In this document: positions 8,893-16,977 of the stretch, in pieces
Layout of the letters: every line of letters begins with the position of its first letter
How positions within the stretch are numbered: position 1 is the stretch's first letter
Assembly: GCF_000204645.1 (NCBI RefSeq)
Contig: NC_015422.1
Span: 496,001 to 560,000, forward strand
Reading direction: 5' to 3'
Length of the DNA stretch: 64,000 nt
From: Alicycliphilus denitrificans K601
GTDB lineage: Bacteria > Pseudomonadota > Gammaproteobacteria > Burkholderiales > Burkholderiaceae_C
The notes under the pieces: generated by a model
What the model saw: the letters and a program-made list of their open reading frames with translations, nothing else
Database searches by the model: none
Told to the model about the DNA's origin: nothing
Translations under genes and position numbers: made by a program

Positions 8893-10125
8893 TCAGGGGG
8901 AGGGTTGCGGGGACGTGGGGGCGGGCTGCAGGCCGAACTCGCGCAGGATCTCGCCCGCGTGCTCGTCCACCAGCGGCGCGCGGCGGTGCACGCCGCCGGG
9001 CGTGCGGCCCATGTGGATGGGCGTGCCGGCGATGGTCAGTGGCCGTTCGGCGCCCGGCTGCTCGGTCGGCACCAGCATGCCGCGTGCCTGGAAGTGCGGG
9101 TCATGGAAGATGTCCTGCGCGTACAGAACCGGGCCGAAGGGGATGCGCCCGCCCAGCAGGCGCACCAGCTCGGCCTGGGTGTGGCGCCGCGTCCAGGCGC
9201 CGACCTCGGCCTCGACGAAGGCGCGGTGGCGCACGCGCGCCTCGTTGGACGCGCAGCGCGGGTCGGCGGCCAGGTCGGCGCGCCCCATGATGCGCGCCAG
9301 CGGCTCCCAGAAGCGGTCGTTGGGCACGCCCAGGCTCACGTAGCCGTCGGATGCGGGGAAGATGCCGAAGGGGCACAGCAGGGGGTGGCCGTTGCCGTCG
9401 GGCCGCGAATCCACGCCCGCGGCGCTGTACTGGTAGACGATGCGCTCGCACAGCGCCAGCACCGCGTCGGCCATGGCCACGTCCACGAACTGGCCCTGGC
9501 CCGTGCGCTGCACGCTCCAGCAGGCTGCGGCGACGGCGTAGGCCAGGTACATGGCGGGCAGCAGGTCGCCCACGCCGGGGCCGATCTTGGTGGGGGCGCC
9601 GCCCACCTCGGGGCCGGTGACGCCCATGATGCCGCCCATGGCCTGGGCCACCGGGTCGTAGGCCGGCCAGTGCGTGTAGGGGGTCTCGCCCGAGCGCGGG
9701 TCACCGAAGCCGCGCAGCGCCGCGTACACCAGCCGGGGGTTGTGCGCGGCCAGCGTCTCGTAGGACAGGCCTAGGCCCTCCATCACGCCGGCGCGGTAGT
9801 TCTCCACCAGCACGTCGGCCTGGCGCACCATGGCGATCAACTGCGCCTTGCCGGCCTCGGACTTGAGGTCCACCACGATGGAGCGCTTGTTGCGGTTGAC
9901 CGAGCCGAAGTAGGCGCCGAACCCGCCCTCGTCGAAGGGCCGCGCCCCGGGCAGGAAGGGGCCGTGGCGCCGCGTGGCGTCGCCGCCGGGCGGCTCGACC
10001 TTGATGACGTCCGCCCCCTGGTCCGCGAGCAGCATGGTCGCGTAGGGGCCGGCCAGCATCTGCGTGAGGTCGAGCACCCGCAGGCCTTGCAGGGCGCCGA
10101 ACGCGGGCGTGCCGGGCGCGGTCAT
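8893..10125 (-). CDS. Family III CoA-transferase, candidate itaconate CoA-transferase
   Basis: 410 residues, CaiB/BaiF family. Seen: GLRVLDLTQMLAGPYATMLLADQGADVIKVE, the NRNKRSIVVDLK segment, and the catalytic Asp context WPAYDPVAQAMGG. These enzymes move CoA between carboxylates through an aspartyl-CoA thioester. Its ATG overlaps the stop of the upstream MaoC gene (ATGA at 10122-10125), which fixes the start and implies translational coupling. A longer in-frame extension to 10356 lies inside the MaoC gene and is not coding. With the lyase and a MaoC hydratase it supplies the three activities needed for itaconate (transferase, hydratase, citramalyl-CoA lyase). Mesaconate or another dicarboxylate is the alternative substrate. 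Confidence 0.85.
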   Translation of the reverse strand: MTAPGTPAFGALQGLRVLDLTQMLAGPYATMLLADQGADVIKVEPPGGDATRRHGPFLPGARPFDEGGFGAYFGSVNRNKRSIVVDLKSEAGKAQLIAMVRQADVLVENYRAGVMEGLGLSYETLAAHNPRLVYAALRGFGDPRSGETPYTHWPAYDPVAQAMGGIMGVTGPEVGGAPTKIGPGVGDLLPAMYLAYAVAAACWSVQRTGQGQFVDVAMADAVLALCERIVYQYSAAGVDSRPDGNGHPLLCPFGIFPASDGYVSLGVPNDRFWEPLARIMGRADLAADPRCASNEARVRHRAFVEAEVGAWTRRHTQAELVRLLGGRIPFGPVLYAQDIFHDPHFQARGMLVPTEQPGAERPLTIAGTPIHMGRTPGGVHRRAPLVDEHAGEILREFGLQPAPTSPQPSP

Positions 10126-10625
10126 GCGGTGGCGCCCGCCGCGGGGTCGGGGCGGCGGCGCAGGATGACCGTGCGCTCGGCCTGCACGCACAGCTTGCGG
10201 TCCTGGTTCACGCCGTAGTGGCGAAAGCGCACCCGGCCCGTGGCGCCGCCGGGTTCCTCGTCGGCCTGCAGCACCTCGCTGTAGGCGTACAGCGTGTCGC
10301 CGTGGAACACGGGGTGGCTGAGCTTGATGGCGGTGAGGCCCACCTCGCGCACGCACTGCTCGGCCGTGTCCTGCGAGGCCAGGCCGATCACCATCGACAG
10401 GTTGATCCCGCCGAACACCACGCGCTGGCTGAAGATGGCGCCGGGCGCGGCCTGGCGCATGCGGTCCTCGTTGAAGTGGCCCTCGGCGGTGTTCATCACC
10501 AGGTTGGTGAGGAGCACGTTGTCCATCTCGGTCACGGTCTTGCCGCGCGCGTGGCGGATCACCCGGCCCACGGGGAAGTCCTCGAAATAGTTGTCGGGGC
10601 TGGTCAGGGCTGCGCGGTTTGTCAT
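10122..10625 (-). CDS. MaoC-type enoyl-CoA hydratase (first of two in the island)
   Basis: 167 residues, hot-dog fold MaoC-like dehydratase. Seen: YFEDFPVGRVIRHARGKTVTEMDN at the N-terminus, then IKLSHPVFHGDTLYAYSEV, typical of the C-terminal strand of mesaconyl-CoA hydratase-like proteins. The classic hydratase helix with Asp and His is not obvious here; TEMDNVLLTNLVMNT occupies that place. Members hydrate branched enoyl-CoA esters such as mesaconyl- or itaconyl-CoA. Both ends are coupled: its ATG overlaps the acyl-CoA dehydrogenase stop (10622-10625), and its stop overlaps the CoA-transferase start. Together with the second MaoC protein at 11877 it could act as a heterodimer; this is inference. 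Confidence 0.8.
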   Translation of the reverse strand: MTNRAALTSPDNYFEDFPVGRVIRHARGKTVTEMDNVLLTNLVMNTAEGHFNEDRMRQAAPGAIFSQRVVFGGINLSMVIGLASQDTAEQCVREVGLTAIKLSHPVFHGDTLYAYSEVLQADEEPGGATGRVRFRHYGVNQDRKLCVQAERTVILRRRPDPAAGATA

Positions 10626-11872
10626 GCGGCCTCCGTGCGTGCGCCGGCGGCGGACTCGAAGGCGCGGCTGGCGATCATGTCCTCCAGCACCGACTTGCCC
10701 AGCAGGTTGTTGGCGATGATGCGCTGCTGGATCTCCGAGGTGCCCTCGAAGATCTTGGTCAGGCGCGCGTCGCGCCAGTGGCGCTCCACCGCGAAGAGCT
10801 TGGTGTAGCCGGCGCCGCCGAAGATCTGCAGCGCCTCGGAGGTGACGCGCTCGGCCATCTCGGTGGCGAACAGCTTCACCATCGAGGCCTCGGTGTCGCA
10901 GCGCCGCCCGCTGTCGATCGCGCTGCACACGTAATGCAGCAGTTGCCGCGCGGCCTCCACCTCGGTGGCCATGGTGGCGATCTTGAAGCGGATGGCCTGG
11001 TACTCGGCGATGGGCATGCCGAACTGCTTGCGCTCCCTGGCGTAGGCGATGGCGTCCTCCAGCGCGCCCTGGGCCAGCCCGATGGCGCGCGCGGCGGTGT
11101 GCGCGCGCGCCGTCTCCAGCCCCTTGGCCATGATGAGGAAGGCCTGGCCCGGCGCGCCGATCAGGTTCTCCCTGGGAACGCGCAGGTCGTTCAGGGCCAG
11201 CTCGAAGGTCTTCCAGCCGAAGTAGCCGATCTTGGGGATGGGCTGGCCCACCATGCCGGGCGGGAACTCGCCGCGCTTCTTCTCGATGAGGAAACACGAG
11301 ATGCCCTCCCAGCGCTTCTTCGGGTGCGTGGGCTTGGCGGTGCGCGCGAAGACGTTGATGTAGTCCGCCCCGTCGGCGAAGGTGCACCAGTACTTGTTGC
11401 CGTTGAGCACCCACTCGTCGCCCACGAGCTCGGCGCGGCAGGAGATGGAGGCCAGGTCCGAGCCCGTATCGGGCTCGGACAGCGCGCTGGCGTTGAGGAA
11501 CTCGCCGCGCACGACGCGGGGCAGGTACTTGCGCCGCATCTCCTCCGGCATCTCGTTCTTGATGAAGCCGCCCTGGGCGCGCGCCACCAGCGAGGCCACC
11601 GACATCCAGCCGCGCGCGAGCTGCTCGCAGATCAGGCAGTACTCGAAGGTGCCCAGGCCCATGCCGCCGTATTCCTCGGGGATGGTGATGCCGAAGTAGC
11701 CCATGTCGGCCATCTTCCGGCGCAGCTCCATGGGGATCTCGCCGTCCGGGCCGTCCAGCTGGTTGGCCACGGGCAGCACCTCGTTCATGGTGAAGTCGCG
11801 CGCCGCGTCGCGGATCATGATCCGCTCCTCGGTCATGTAGCCCTTGCCGTCGATGGTGGGGGTGGTGTTCAT
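10622..11872 (-). CDS. Acyl-CoA dehydrogenase
   Basis: 416 residues with the full ACAD fold: an N-terminal helical domain (MTEERIMIRDAARDFTMNEV), the FAD/substrate strand LSEPDTGSDLASI, a middle beta domain, and a C-terminal domain with ARERKQFGMPIAEYQAI. The catalytic Glu is in FEGTSEIQQRII, its usual place in short-chain enzymes of this family. The enzyme oxidises an acyl-CoA to the 2,3-enoyl-CoA with FAD and passes electrons to ETF. P. aeruginosa keeps an acyl-CoA dehydrogenase (PA0879) in its itaconate locus too, although its role there is unclear. The gene is preceded by a second MaoC gene with a 4-bp gap. Confidence 0.9.
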   Translation of the reverse strand: MNTTPTIDGKGYMTEERIMIRDAARDFTMNEVLPVANQLDGPDGEIPMELRRKMADMGYFGITIPEEYGGMGLGTFEYCLICEQLARGWMSVASLVARAQGGFIKNEMPEEMRRKYLPRVVRGEFLNASALSEPDTGSDLASISCRAELVGDEWVLNGNKYWCTFADGADYINVFARTAKPTHPKKRWEGISCFLIEKKRGEFPPGMVGQPIPKIGYFGWKTFELALNDLRVPRENLIGAPGQAFLIMAKGLETARAHTAARAIGLAQGALEDAIAYARERKQFGMPIAEYQAIRFKIATMATEVEAARQLLHYVCSAIDSGRRCDTEASMVKLFATEMAERVTSEALQIFGGAGYTKLFAVERHWRDARLTKIFEGTSEIQQRIIANNLLGKSVLEDMIASRAFESAAGARTEAA

Positions 11873-11876
11873 GGGT

Positions 11877-12380
11877 TCAGCTCCTTGTGCGCACCAGGTT
11901 GGCGCGCTTGAATGCGATGACGGGCGCGCCCGCGGCGTTGCGACCCACGGTGTGCCACTGCACGATGCCGTAGCCGGGGCGTTTGTCCGCCAGCCGGGCC
12001 TGGATCACTTCCGATTCGGCATACAGCGTCTCGCCCGGCTGGACGGGCTGCAGGTACTCCAGGTCGTCCACGCCCAGGAAGGGCCCGCCGCCCTCGGACA
12101 GGTCCTCGACCGACAGGCCGAACACCACGTTGAAGACCAGCAGCGGGTTCACCGGCGAGCCCGGCAGGCCCTCCGCGCGGGCCAGGTGGGCGTTGGTGTA
12201 GACCGGGTTGTAGGCCAGCGTCAGCGTGGAGAAGAGCGTGTTGTCCGCCTCCGTCACGGTCCGCCCCCAGTGGTGCCTGAACCGGCGCCCGATGGCGAAG
12301 TCCTCGAAGCGGTTGCCGCGCGGCCACTCGGCCGCGCTGCGTTCCAGAAAATCCACAATGTCGTCTGTCGTTGTCGTCAT
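11877..12380 (-). CDS. MaoC-type enoyl-CoA hydratase (second copy)
   Basis: 167 residues, same family as the protein encoded at 10122-10625: NRFEDFAIGRRFRHHWGRTVTEADNTLFSTLTLAYNPVYTN, then YLQPVQPGETLYAESEVIQA. Here the helix after TEADN carries the Asp/Asn-Pro-(Val)-His-like region (TLAYNPVYTN), closer to the usual hydratase motif than in its neighbour. Probable role: hydration of an unsaturated dicarboxylyl-CoA, candidate itaconyl-CoA hydratase. Its start overlaps the MmgE/PrpD stop (ATGA at 12377-12380), so it is the second gene of the operon. Which of the two MaoC proteins is the hydratase cannot be decided from the sequence alone. Confidence 0.8.
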   Translation of the reverse strand: MTTTTDDIVDFLERSAAEWPRGNRFEDFAIGRRFRHHWGRTVTEADNTLFSTLTLAYNPVYTNAHLARAEGLPGSPVNPLLVFNVVFGLSVEDLSEGGGPFLGVDDLEYLQPVQPGETLYAESEVIQARLADKRPGYGIVQWHTVGRNAAGAPVIAFKRANLVRTRS

Positions 12381-13756
12381 GTCGTGATCGCCTCATGCAG
12401 GGAAAGAAGATCGGGCTGGCGCTCCAGCGTCTCGATGCACCGCACCAGGGCATCGAAGCGTCCCGGCGCCAGCACGCCGCGCGTGACGGCGCGGCCCTTG
12501 GCGACCAGGGCCCGCCATTGCGCGGGCAGGTCCTCGCGCGGGACGCCCACGTCGGCGTAGTGCGCGTGCACCGCGCCGCCGCGCGCGTGCAGTTCCACCC
12601 GCGCGCCCTTGGCGCTGGGCAGGTGCTCGAAGCGCACCTGCACGCGCTCGCGCCAGCGCACCAGATCGGCGTCGCACGCCAGCGCGTCGGTGTAAGCGTC
12701 CAGGTCGGCCGTGTCGTGGCCGTGCGCCACCATGGCCATCAGGTGGCGCAGCGAGAACTTGACCTGCAACCCGGTGGCCGGCGCGGCGATGTTGCAGACG
12801 CTGTCGTGCCCGGGGGGCACGTGCACGTCCAGGCGCTCGACGTCCTCGGGCGCGAGGCGCGTGCGCGCCAGCAGGGCGCGCAGCGCCTCGATGGCCGAAT
12901 GCGTGAGGTAGCAGGCGGCGTGGTATTTGTAGAGCGTGTCCTGCACGGCCCAGCGCTCCGACACCACCGGCGCCTCGCGCAGGCCCGTGCACTGCGTGGC
13001 GGCGAAACCCTGGGCGCCCTCGATGCCGTCGGCCGCGGCGGTGAAGCCCTGCTGCGCTAGCCGGGCGGCCCACAGGCCGTTCATCGCCGCCTTGCCCGCG
13101 TGCAGCGGCTTGGCCATGGTGCCGAACATGCACTTGAGCCCGGCCGCCTGCGTGGCCGCCAGGCCCAGCGCGTGGCGCGCCTGTGCGTCCGTGAGGCCCA
13201 GCACATGGGCTGCTGCTGCGGCGGCGCCGAAGGTGCCGATGGTGCCAGTGGCATGAAAGCCGTTGGCGTAGTGCGCGCCGCCGAACTGCTCGCCCACCAG
13301 GGCCTCGGCCTCGTGCCCCAGCACCACGGCGTCCAGCAGTTGCCGGCCGCTGCAGCCGCGCAGGGCCGACGCCGCCAGGGCCGTCGGCACCACGGGCACG
13401 CTGGGGTGGCCGTGCATGCGGGAGTTCACGTCGTCGTAGTCCAGCGCATGCCCAGCCGTGCCGTTGACCAGCACGGCCCACGGGGCCGAGGGGCCGGTGA
13501 ACGGCACCAGGCCGACGCTGGGCTCCCACTGCGGGTCGTGCAGCCGCGCCACGATGCGCACCGCGGGCTCGCGCATGCCGGCCAGCGCCACGCAGGCCCA
13601 GTCCAGCAGCGCGTGCCGCGCGCATTCGCGGGCCACGTCCGGCACCGCATCGGCGCCGCCCTCGCACATCAGCCCGGCCAGGGTGTCGGTGAGCTCCCCC
13701 GGGGGCCGCGCGGCGGTGCCCTGGACGGCCCGCAGTGCCGCCGCTTCTGTCGTCAT
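12377..13756 (-). CDS. MmgE/PrpD family protein, first gene of the island operon
   Basis: 459 residues. Family features: the helical half with HALLDWACVALAGM, the NGTAGHALDYDDVNSRMHGH active-site segment, GTIGTFGAAAAAAHVLGL, and MFGTMAKPLHAGKAAMNG. The family includes 2-methylcitrate dehydratase, iminodisuccinate epimerase and cis-aconitate decarboxylase, which makes itaconate in animals and fungi. A homologue (PA0881) lies in the P. aeruginosa itaconate locus, so the protein may isomerise or decarboxylate a related tricarboxylate. The ATG at 13756 is supported by GGAGA about 7 bp upstream; an upstream in-frame ATG would need translation through the operator region. It is the promoter-proximal gene of a run of seven minus-strand genes. 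Confidence 0.85.
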   Translation of the reverse strand: MTTEAAALRAVQGTAARPPGELTDTLAGLMCEGGADAVPDVARECARHALLDWACVALAGMREPAVRIVARLHDPQWEPSVGLVPFTGPSAPWAVLVNGTAGHALDYDDVNSRMHGHPSVPVVPTALAASALRGCSGRQLLDAVVLGHEAEALVGEQFGGAHYANGFHATGTIGTFGAAAAAAHVLGLTDAQARHALGLAATQAAGLKCMFGTMAKPLHAGKAAMNGLWAARLAQQGFTAAADGIEGAQGFAATQCTGLREAPVVSERWAVQDTLYKYHAACYLTHSAIEALRALLARTRLAPEDVERLDVHVPPGHDSVCNIAAPATGLQVKFSLRHLMAMVAHGHDTADLDAYTDALACDADLVRWRERVQVRFEHLPSAKGARVELHARGGAVHAHYADVGVPREDLPAQWRALVAKGRAVTRGVLAPGRFDALVRCIETLERQPDLLSLHEAITT

Positions 13757-13825
13757 TGCCTGTCTCCTGCCGCCCCGTTCCGTGAGGCCTGCGAAGAAGT
13801 ATCGGAGCCATGCCGCGCCGAATCC

Positions 13826-13886
13826 ATCACATCCGTGATGCATGCCGTGGATTGGCAGAGGGTCTTCAATACATCACATACGTGAT
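13826..13886. promoter_or_regulatory. Twin ATCAC-N4-GTGAT operator boxes in a divergent promoter
   Basis: Two near-identical inverted repeats lie between the divergent MmgE/PrpD operon and the second CitE gene. Box 1 is 13826-13839 (ATCACATCCGTGAT, with a further outer C/G pair). Box 2 is 13873-13886 (ATCACATACGTGAT). Their centres are 47 bp apart. The 15-bp core CATCACAT-[C/A]-CGTGAT is thus repeated with one mismatch. The IclR regulator encoded at 14844 is the natural candidate to bind here. Confidence 0.65.
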
Positions 13887-13961
13887 ATGTTGAGGGGGAG
13901 AGGAGGAGGAATACTCGGCACCGCTCTTCTCCCTTCTTCCAATGACCGACGCAGGACTTCC

Positions 13962-14837
13962 ATGACCCAAGCCACTTCCCCCATCGGCGCCATGCGCTCC
14001 GTGCTCTACATGCCCGGCGACAAGGAGCGCGCGCTCCAGAAGATCCCCGGCCTCGCGGCCGACGTGGTCGTGCTCGACCTGGAGGACGCGGTCGCGCCCG
14101 AGAAGAAGGCCGAGGCGCGCGAGCGCATCGTGCAGACGCTGGCCGAGCCCGCCAATGCGGCTCGTGCCCTGGTCGTGCGCACCAACGGCGTGGACACGCC
14201 CGAATTCGCCGCCGACCTGCAGGCCGTGGCCCGCGCGCGGCCCGCCGCCGTGCTGATCCCCAAGTACGAAACCCTGGAGGCTCTGCAGGCGCTGCGCGAC
14301 GGCCTGCGCGCGGCGGGCGCGCCGGGCCTGCCCGTCTGGGCCATGGTCGAGACGCCGCTGGGCATCGCCGACATCGCCCGCCTGGCCGACGCCAACCAGG
14401 CGCCCGGCGAGGCCTATCCCCTGACTACGCTGGTGATCGGCACCAACGACATCGCCCGCCTCACCGGCACGCGCATGGACGATGGCCGCCGGCATATGCT
14501 GGCCTGGCTCTCCACCGTGCTCATCCATGCCAAGGCGCGCGGCCTGCGCGTGCTGGACGGCGTGTACAACGACTTCTCGGACGCGGAAGGCTTCGCGCGC
14601 GAGGCCGCGCAGGCGCGCGCCATGGGCTTCGACGGCAAGACGCTGATCCACCCCGCGCAGATCGCGCCCGCGCATGTGGCCTTCGCGCCCACGCCCGAGG
14701 AGCGCGCCTGGGCCGAGAAGGTGGTGCAGGCCTTCGCCCTGCCGGAGAACCAGGGCAGCGGCGCGATCAAGCTCGACGGCGGCATGGTGGAGCTGCTGCA
14801 CCTGGAGATCGCGCGACGCTGGCTGGCCGCTGCCTGA
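13962..14837 (+). CDS. HpcH/HpaI / CitE-like lyase (second copy)
   Basis: 291 residues, citrate-lyase-beta-like. Seen: MRSVLYMPGDKERALQKIPGL, VVLDLEDAVAPEKK, AMVETPLGIADIARLA with the conserved Glu, and LVIGTNDIARLTGT with the metal-ligand Asp. It differs clearly from the lyase at 7969 (ETPLGI in place of IEEVEG), so it is not a recent duplicate. It probably cleaves another 3-hydroxyacyl-CoA ester. The ATG at 13962 follows CAGGA by a few bases. The IclR gene begins 6 bp after its stop, so the two form one operon divergent from the island. Confidence 0.8.
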   Translation: MTQATSPIGAMRSVLYMPGDKERALQKIPGLAADVVVLDLEDAVAPEKKAEARERIVQTLAEPANAARALVVRTNGVDTPEFAADLQAVARARPAAVLIPKYETLEALQALRDGLRAAGAPGLPVWAMVETPLGIADIARLADANQAPGEAYPLTTLVIGTNDIARLTGTRMDDGRRHMLAWLSTVLIHAKARGLRVLDGVYNDFSDAEGFAREAAQARAMGFDGKTLIHPAQIAPAHVAFAPTPEERAWAEKVVQAFALPENQGSGAIKLDGGMVELLHLEIARRWLAAA

Positions 14838-14843
14838 GGCACT

Positions 14844-15602
14844 ATGGCTTCCGTGCCGGACGCCAACGTCAAGTCGGCCACGCGCGTGCTGGAGCTGCTG
14901 GAGTTCTTCGCCGAGCACCGCAGGCCCATGAGCACCGCCGACGTGGTCAACGAGCTGGGCTACCCCCAGTCCAGTAGCACGGTGCTGCTGCAGACGCTGA
15001 TGCGCCTGCGCTACCTGGACTACGACCGCAAGAGCCGCAAGTACTTCCCCACCGTGCGCGTGGCCCTGCTGGGCAGCTGGATCACCGAGAACCTGTACAG
15101 CGAACGCAGCCTGTCCAAGATCGTCAACGACCTGCACGCCAGGACCTCGGCCACCGTCATCCTCGGCTTGCAGAACGACATCTACGTGCAGTACATCAAC
15201 GTGTGCCAGACGCCGCAGCGGCGCAGCCAGCTCAAGTGGTACCTCAAGCCCGGCTCGCTGCGGCCGCTGGCGCGCTCCTCGGTGGGCAAGGCGGTTCTCT
15301 CCAGCAAGCCCGACGCGGAGCTGATCTACCTGCTGCGGCGCATCAACGCCTCGGAGACGCGGCCGGAGAACCGCGTGTCCGAAGCCGACCTGCTCGAAGA
15401 GATGGACCGCATCCGCGAGACCGGCTACTCGCTTACCACCGGCACGGTGAACCCGCAGGCGGGCGTGGTCGCGTGCCTGATTCCATCGCACCCGCAGCAG
15501 CCCGTGATGGCGCTGGGCATCGGCGCGGAGAACGCGGAACTACTGCGCAACAAGGACCGCTACCTGCACCTGCTGCGCGAGGCGCTGGAGCCCTTCTGCT
15601 GA
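14844..15602 (+). CDS. IclR-family transcriptional regulator of the CoA-ester island
   Basis: 252 residues. N-terminal winged helix: KSATRVLELLEFFAEHRRPM, then NELGYPQSSSTVLLQTLMRLRYL. The C-terminal IclR effector domain includes SVGKAVLSSKPDAEL, LLEEMDRIRETGYS, and GVVACLIPSHPQQPVMALGIG. IclR proteins bind small carboxylates or their CoA esters and repress or activate adjacent catabolic genes. Its position in the divergon with the twin inverted repeats makes local control of both operons likely (inference). The N-terminus NVKSATRVLELLE is standard and no alternative start improves it. Confidence 0.88.
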   Translation: MASVPDANVKSATRVLELLEFFAEHRRPMSTADVVNELGYPQSSSTVLLQTLMRLRYLDYDRKSRKYFPTVRVALLGSWITENLYSERSLSKIVNDLHARTSATVILGLQNDIYVQYINVCQTPQRRSQLKWYLKPGSLRPLARSSVGKAVLSSKPDAELIYLLRRINASETRPENRVSEADLLEEMDRIRETGYSLTTGTVNPQAGVVACLIPSHPQQPVMALGIGAENAELLRNKDRYLHLLREALEPFC

Positions 15603-15703
15603 AGGGCGCGGAGAAGCTGGCGCCATGCTGCAGTGCAAATAAGCCCCTGGTGGCGCGGGGTCGGGGGCCGGGCTAGACTGACCGGCTCGTAAGGACGCAC
15701 ACC

Positions 15704-16909
15704 ATGAAAGTTATCGATTCCATCGCTGCCGCAGCGCCCGCCATCGCCGCCGTGCGGCGCGACATCCATGCCCATCCCGAGCTGTGCTTCAAGGAAGAGC
15801 GCACGGCCGACCTGATCGCCGCCAAGCTCACCGAATGGGGCATCCCCATCCACCGCGGCCTGGGCACCACGGGCGTGGTGGGCATCGTGCACGGCCGCGA
15901 CGGCGGCGCCTGCGGCCGCGCCGTGGGCCTGCGCGCGGACATCGACGCCCTGCCCATGCAGGAGTTCAACACCTTCGCCCACGCCAGCAAGCATGCGGGC
16001 AAGATGCACGCCTGCGGCCATGACGGGCACACGGCCATGCTGCTGGCGGCGGCGCAGCACCTGGCCGGGCACCGCGACTTCGACGGCACGGTGTACCTGA
16101 TCTTCCAGCCGGCCGAGGAGGGCGGCGGCGGCGCGCGCGAGATGATCAAGGACGGCCTGTTCGAGCGCTTCCCCATGCAGGCCGTGTTCGGTATGCACAA
16201 CTGGCCCGGCATGCCCGCGGGCAGCTTCGCCGTGAGCCCCGGGCCGGTGATGGCGTCGAGCAACGAGTTCAAGATCACCATCCACGGCAAGGGCAGCCAT
16301 GGCGCCATGCCGCACCTGGGGATTGACCCCGTGCCCGTGGCCTGCCAGATGGTGCAGGCCTTCCAGACCATCATCAGCCGCAACAAGAAGCCCATCGAGG
16401 CCGGCGTGATCTCGGTCACCATGATCCGGGCCGGCGAGGCCACCAACGTGGTGCCCGACTTCTGCGTGCTGCAGGGCACGGTGCGCACCTTCTCCATCGA
16501 ACTGCTGGACATGATCGAGCGGCGCATGCGCCAGGTGGCCGAGCACACCTGCGCGGCGTTCGAGGCCACGTGCGAGTTCGAGTTCGTGCGCAACTACCCG
16601 CCTACGGTGAACTCCGCTGCCGAGGCCGAGTTCGCGCGCCGGGTGATGGCCGGCATCGTCGGCGAAGACAAGGTGCTGCCGCAGGAGCCCACGGGCGGGG
16701 CCGAGGACTTCTCCTTCATGCTGCAGGCCAAGCCGGGCGCCTACGTCTTCATCGCCAACGGCGACGGCACGCACCGCGACATGGGCCATGGCGCCGGCCC
16801 CTGCACGCTGCACAACCCGAGCTACGACTTCAACGACGCGCTGATCCCGCTGGGCGGCACCTACTGGGTGGAACTGGCGCGCCAGTGGCTGGCGAATCCG
16901 ACGGCATGA
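15704..16909 (+). CDS. M20 family amidohydrolase (hippurate hydrolase-like)
   Basis: 401 residues of the M20D aminoacylase/hippurate-hydrolase family. Metal-binding residues are visible: ACGHDGHTAMLL, the PAEEGGGGAREM Glu pair, FGMHNWPGMPAG, and the C-terminal His in CTLHNPSYDFND. A dimerisation domain interrupts the catalytic domain around residues 185-295 (GKGSHGAMPHLGIDP). Such enzymes remove acyl or benzoyl groups from N-acyl amino acids in the cytoplasm. No signal peptide is seen. It stands alone between the IclR gene and the acyl-CoA-binding protein, and nothing in the context names the substrate. Confidence 0.9.
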   Translation: MKVIDSIAAAAPAIAAVRRDIHAHPELCFKEERTADLIAAKLTEWGIPIHRGLGTTGVVGIVHGRDGGACGRAVGLRADIDALPMQEFNTFAHASKHAGKMHACGHDGHTAMLLAAAQHLAGHRDFDGTVYLIFQPAEEGGGGAREMIKDGLFERFPMQAVFGMHNWPGMPAGSFAVSPGPVMASSNEFKITIHGKGSHGAMPHLGIDPVPVACQMVQAFQTIISRNKKPIEAGVISVTMIRAGEATNVVPDFCVLQGTVRTFSIELLDMIERRMRQVAEHTCAAFEATCEFEFVRNYPPTVNSAAEAEFARRVMAGIVGEDKVLPQEPTGGAEDFSFMLQAKPGAYVFIANGDGTHRDMGHGAGPCTLHNPSYDFNDALIPLGGTYWVELARQWLANPTA

Positions 16910-16924
16910 GGGTGGCGTAAAAAA

Positions 16925-16936
16925 GAACGATCGTTC
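16925..16936. promoter_or_regulatory. Perfect palindrome GAACGATCGTTC in front of the ACBP gene
   Basis: A 12-bp perfect palindrome lies 42 bp upstream of the acyl-CoA-binding-protein start, in a 68-bp gap. TACACT at 16947-16952 could be a -10 element, and the palindrome would then cover the -35 region. The form suits a TetR-type regulator, a family that often controls fatty-acid genes, but no such gene is in the window. Confidence 0.45.
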
Positions 16937-16977
16937 GCGTATTGGCTACACTGCGGGTTTTTGATTAGGAGACCCGC

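Noticed and set aside
6897..15602. 3-hydroxypropionate-bicycle or methylaspartate-cycle gene set as the role of the CoA-ester island
   Set aside because: The lyase, MaoC and CoA-transferase fit in part, but the other genes of those cycles are absent and the MmgE/PrpD and acyl-CoA dehydrogenase partners fit the itaconate locus better.
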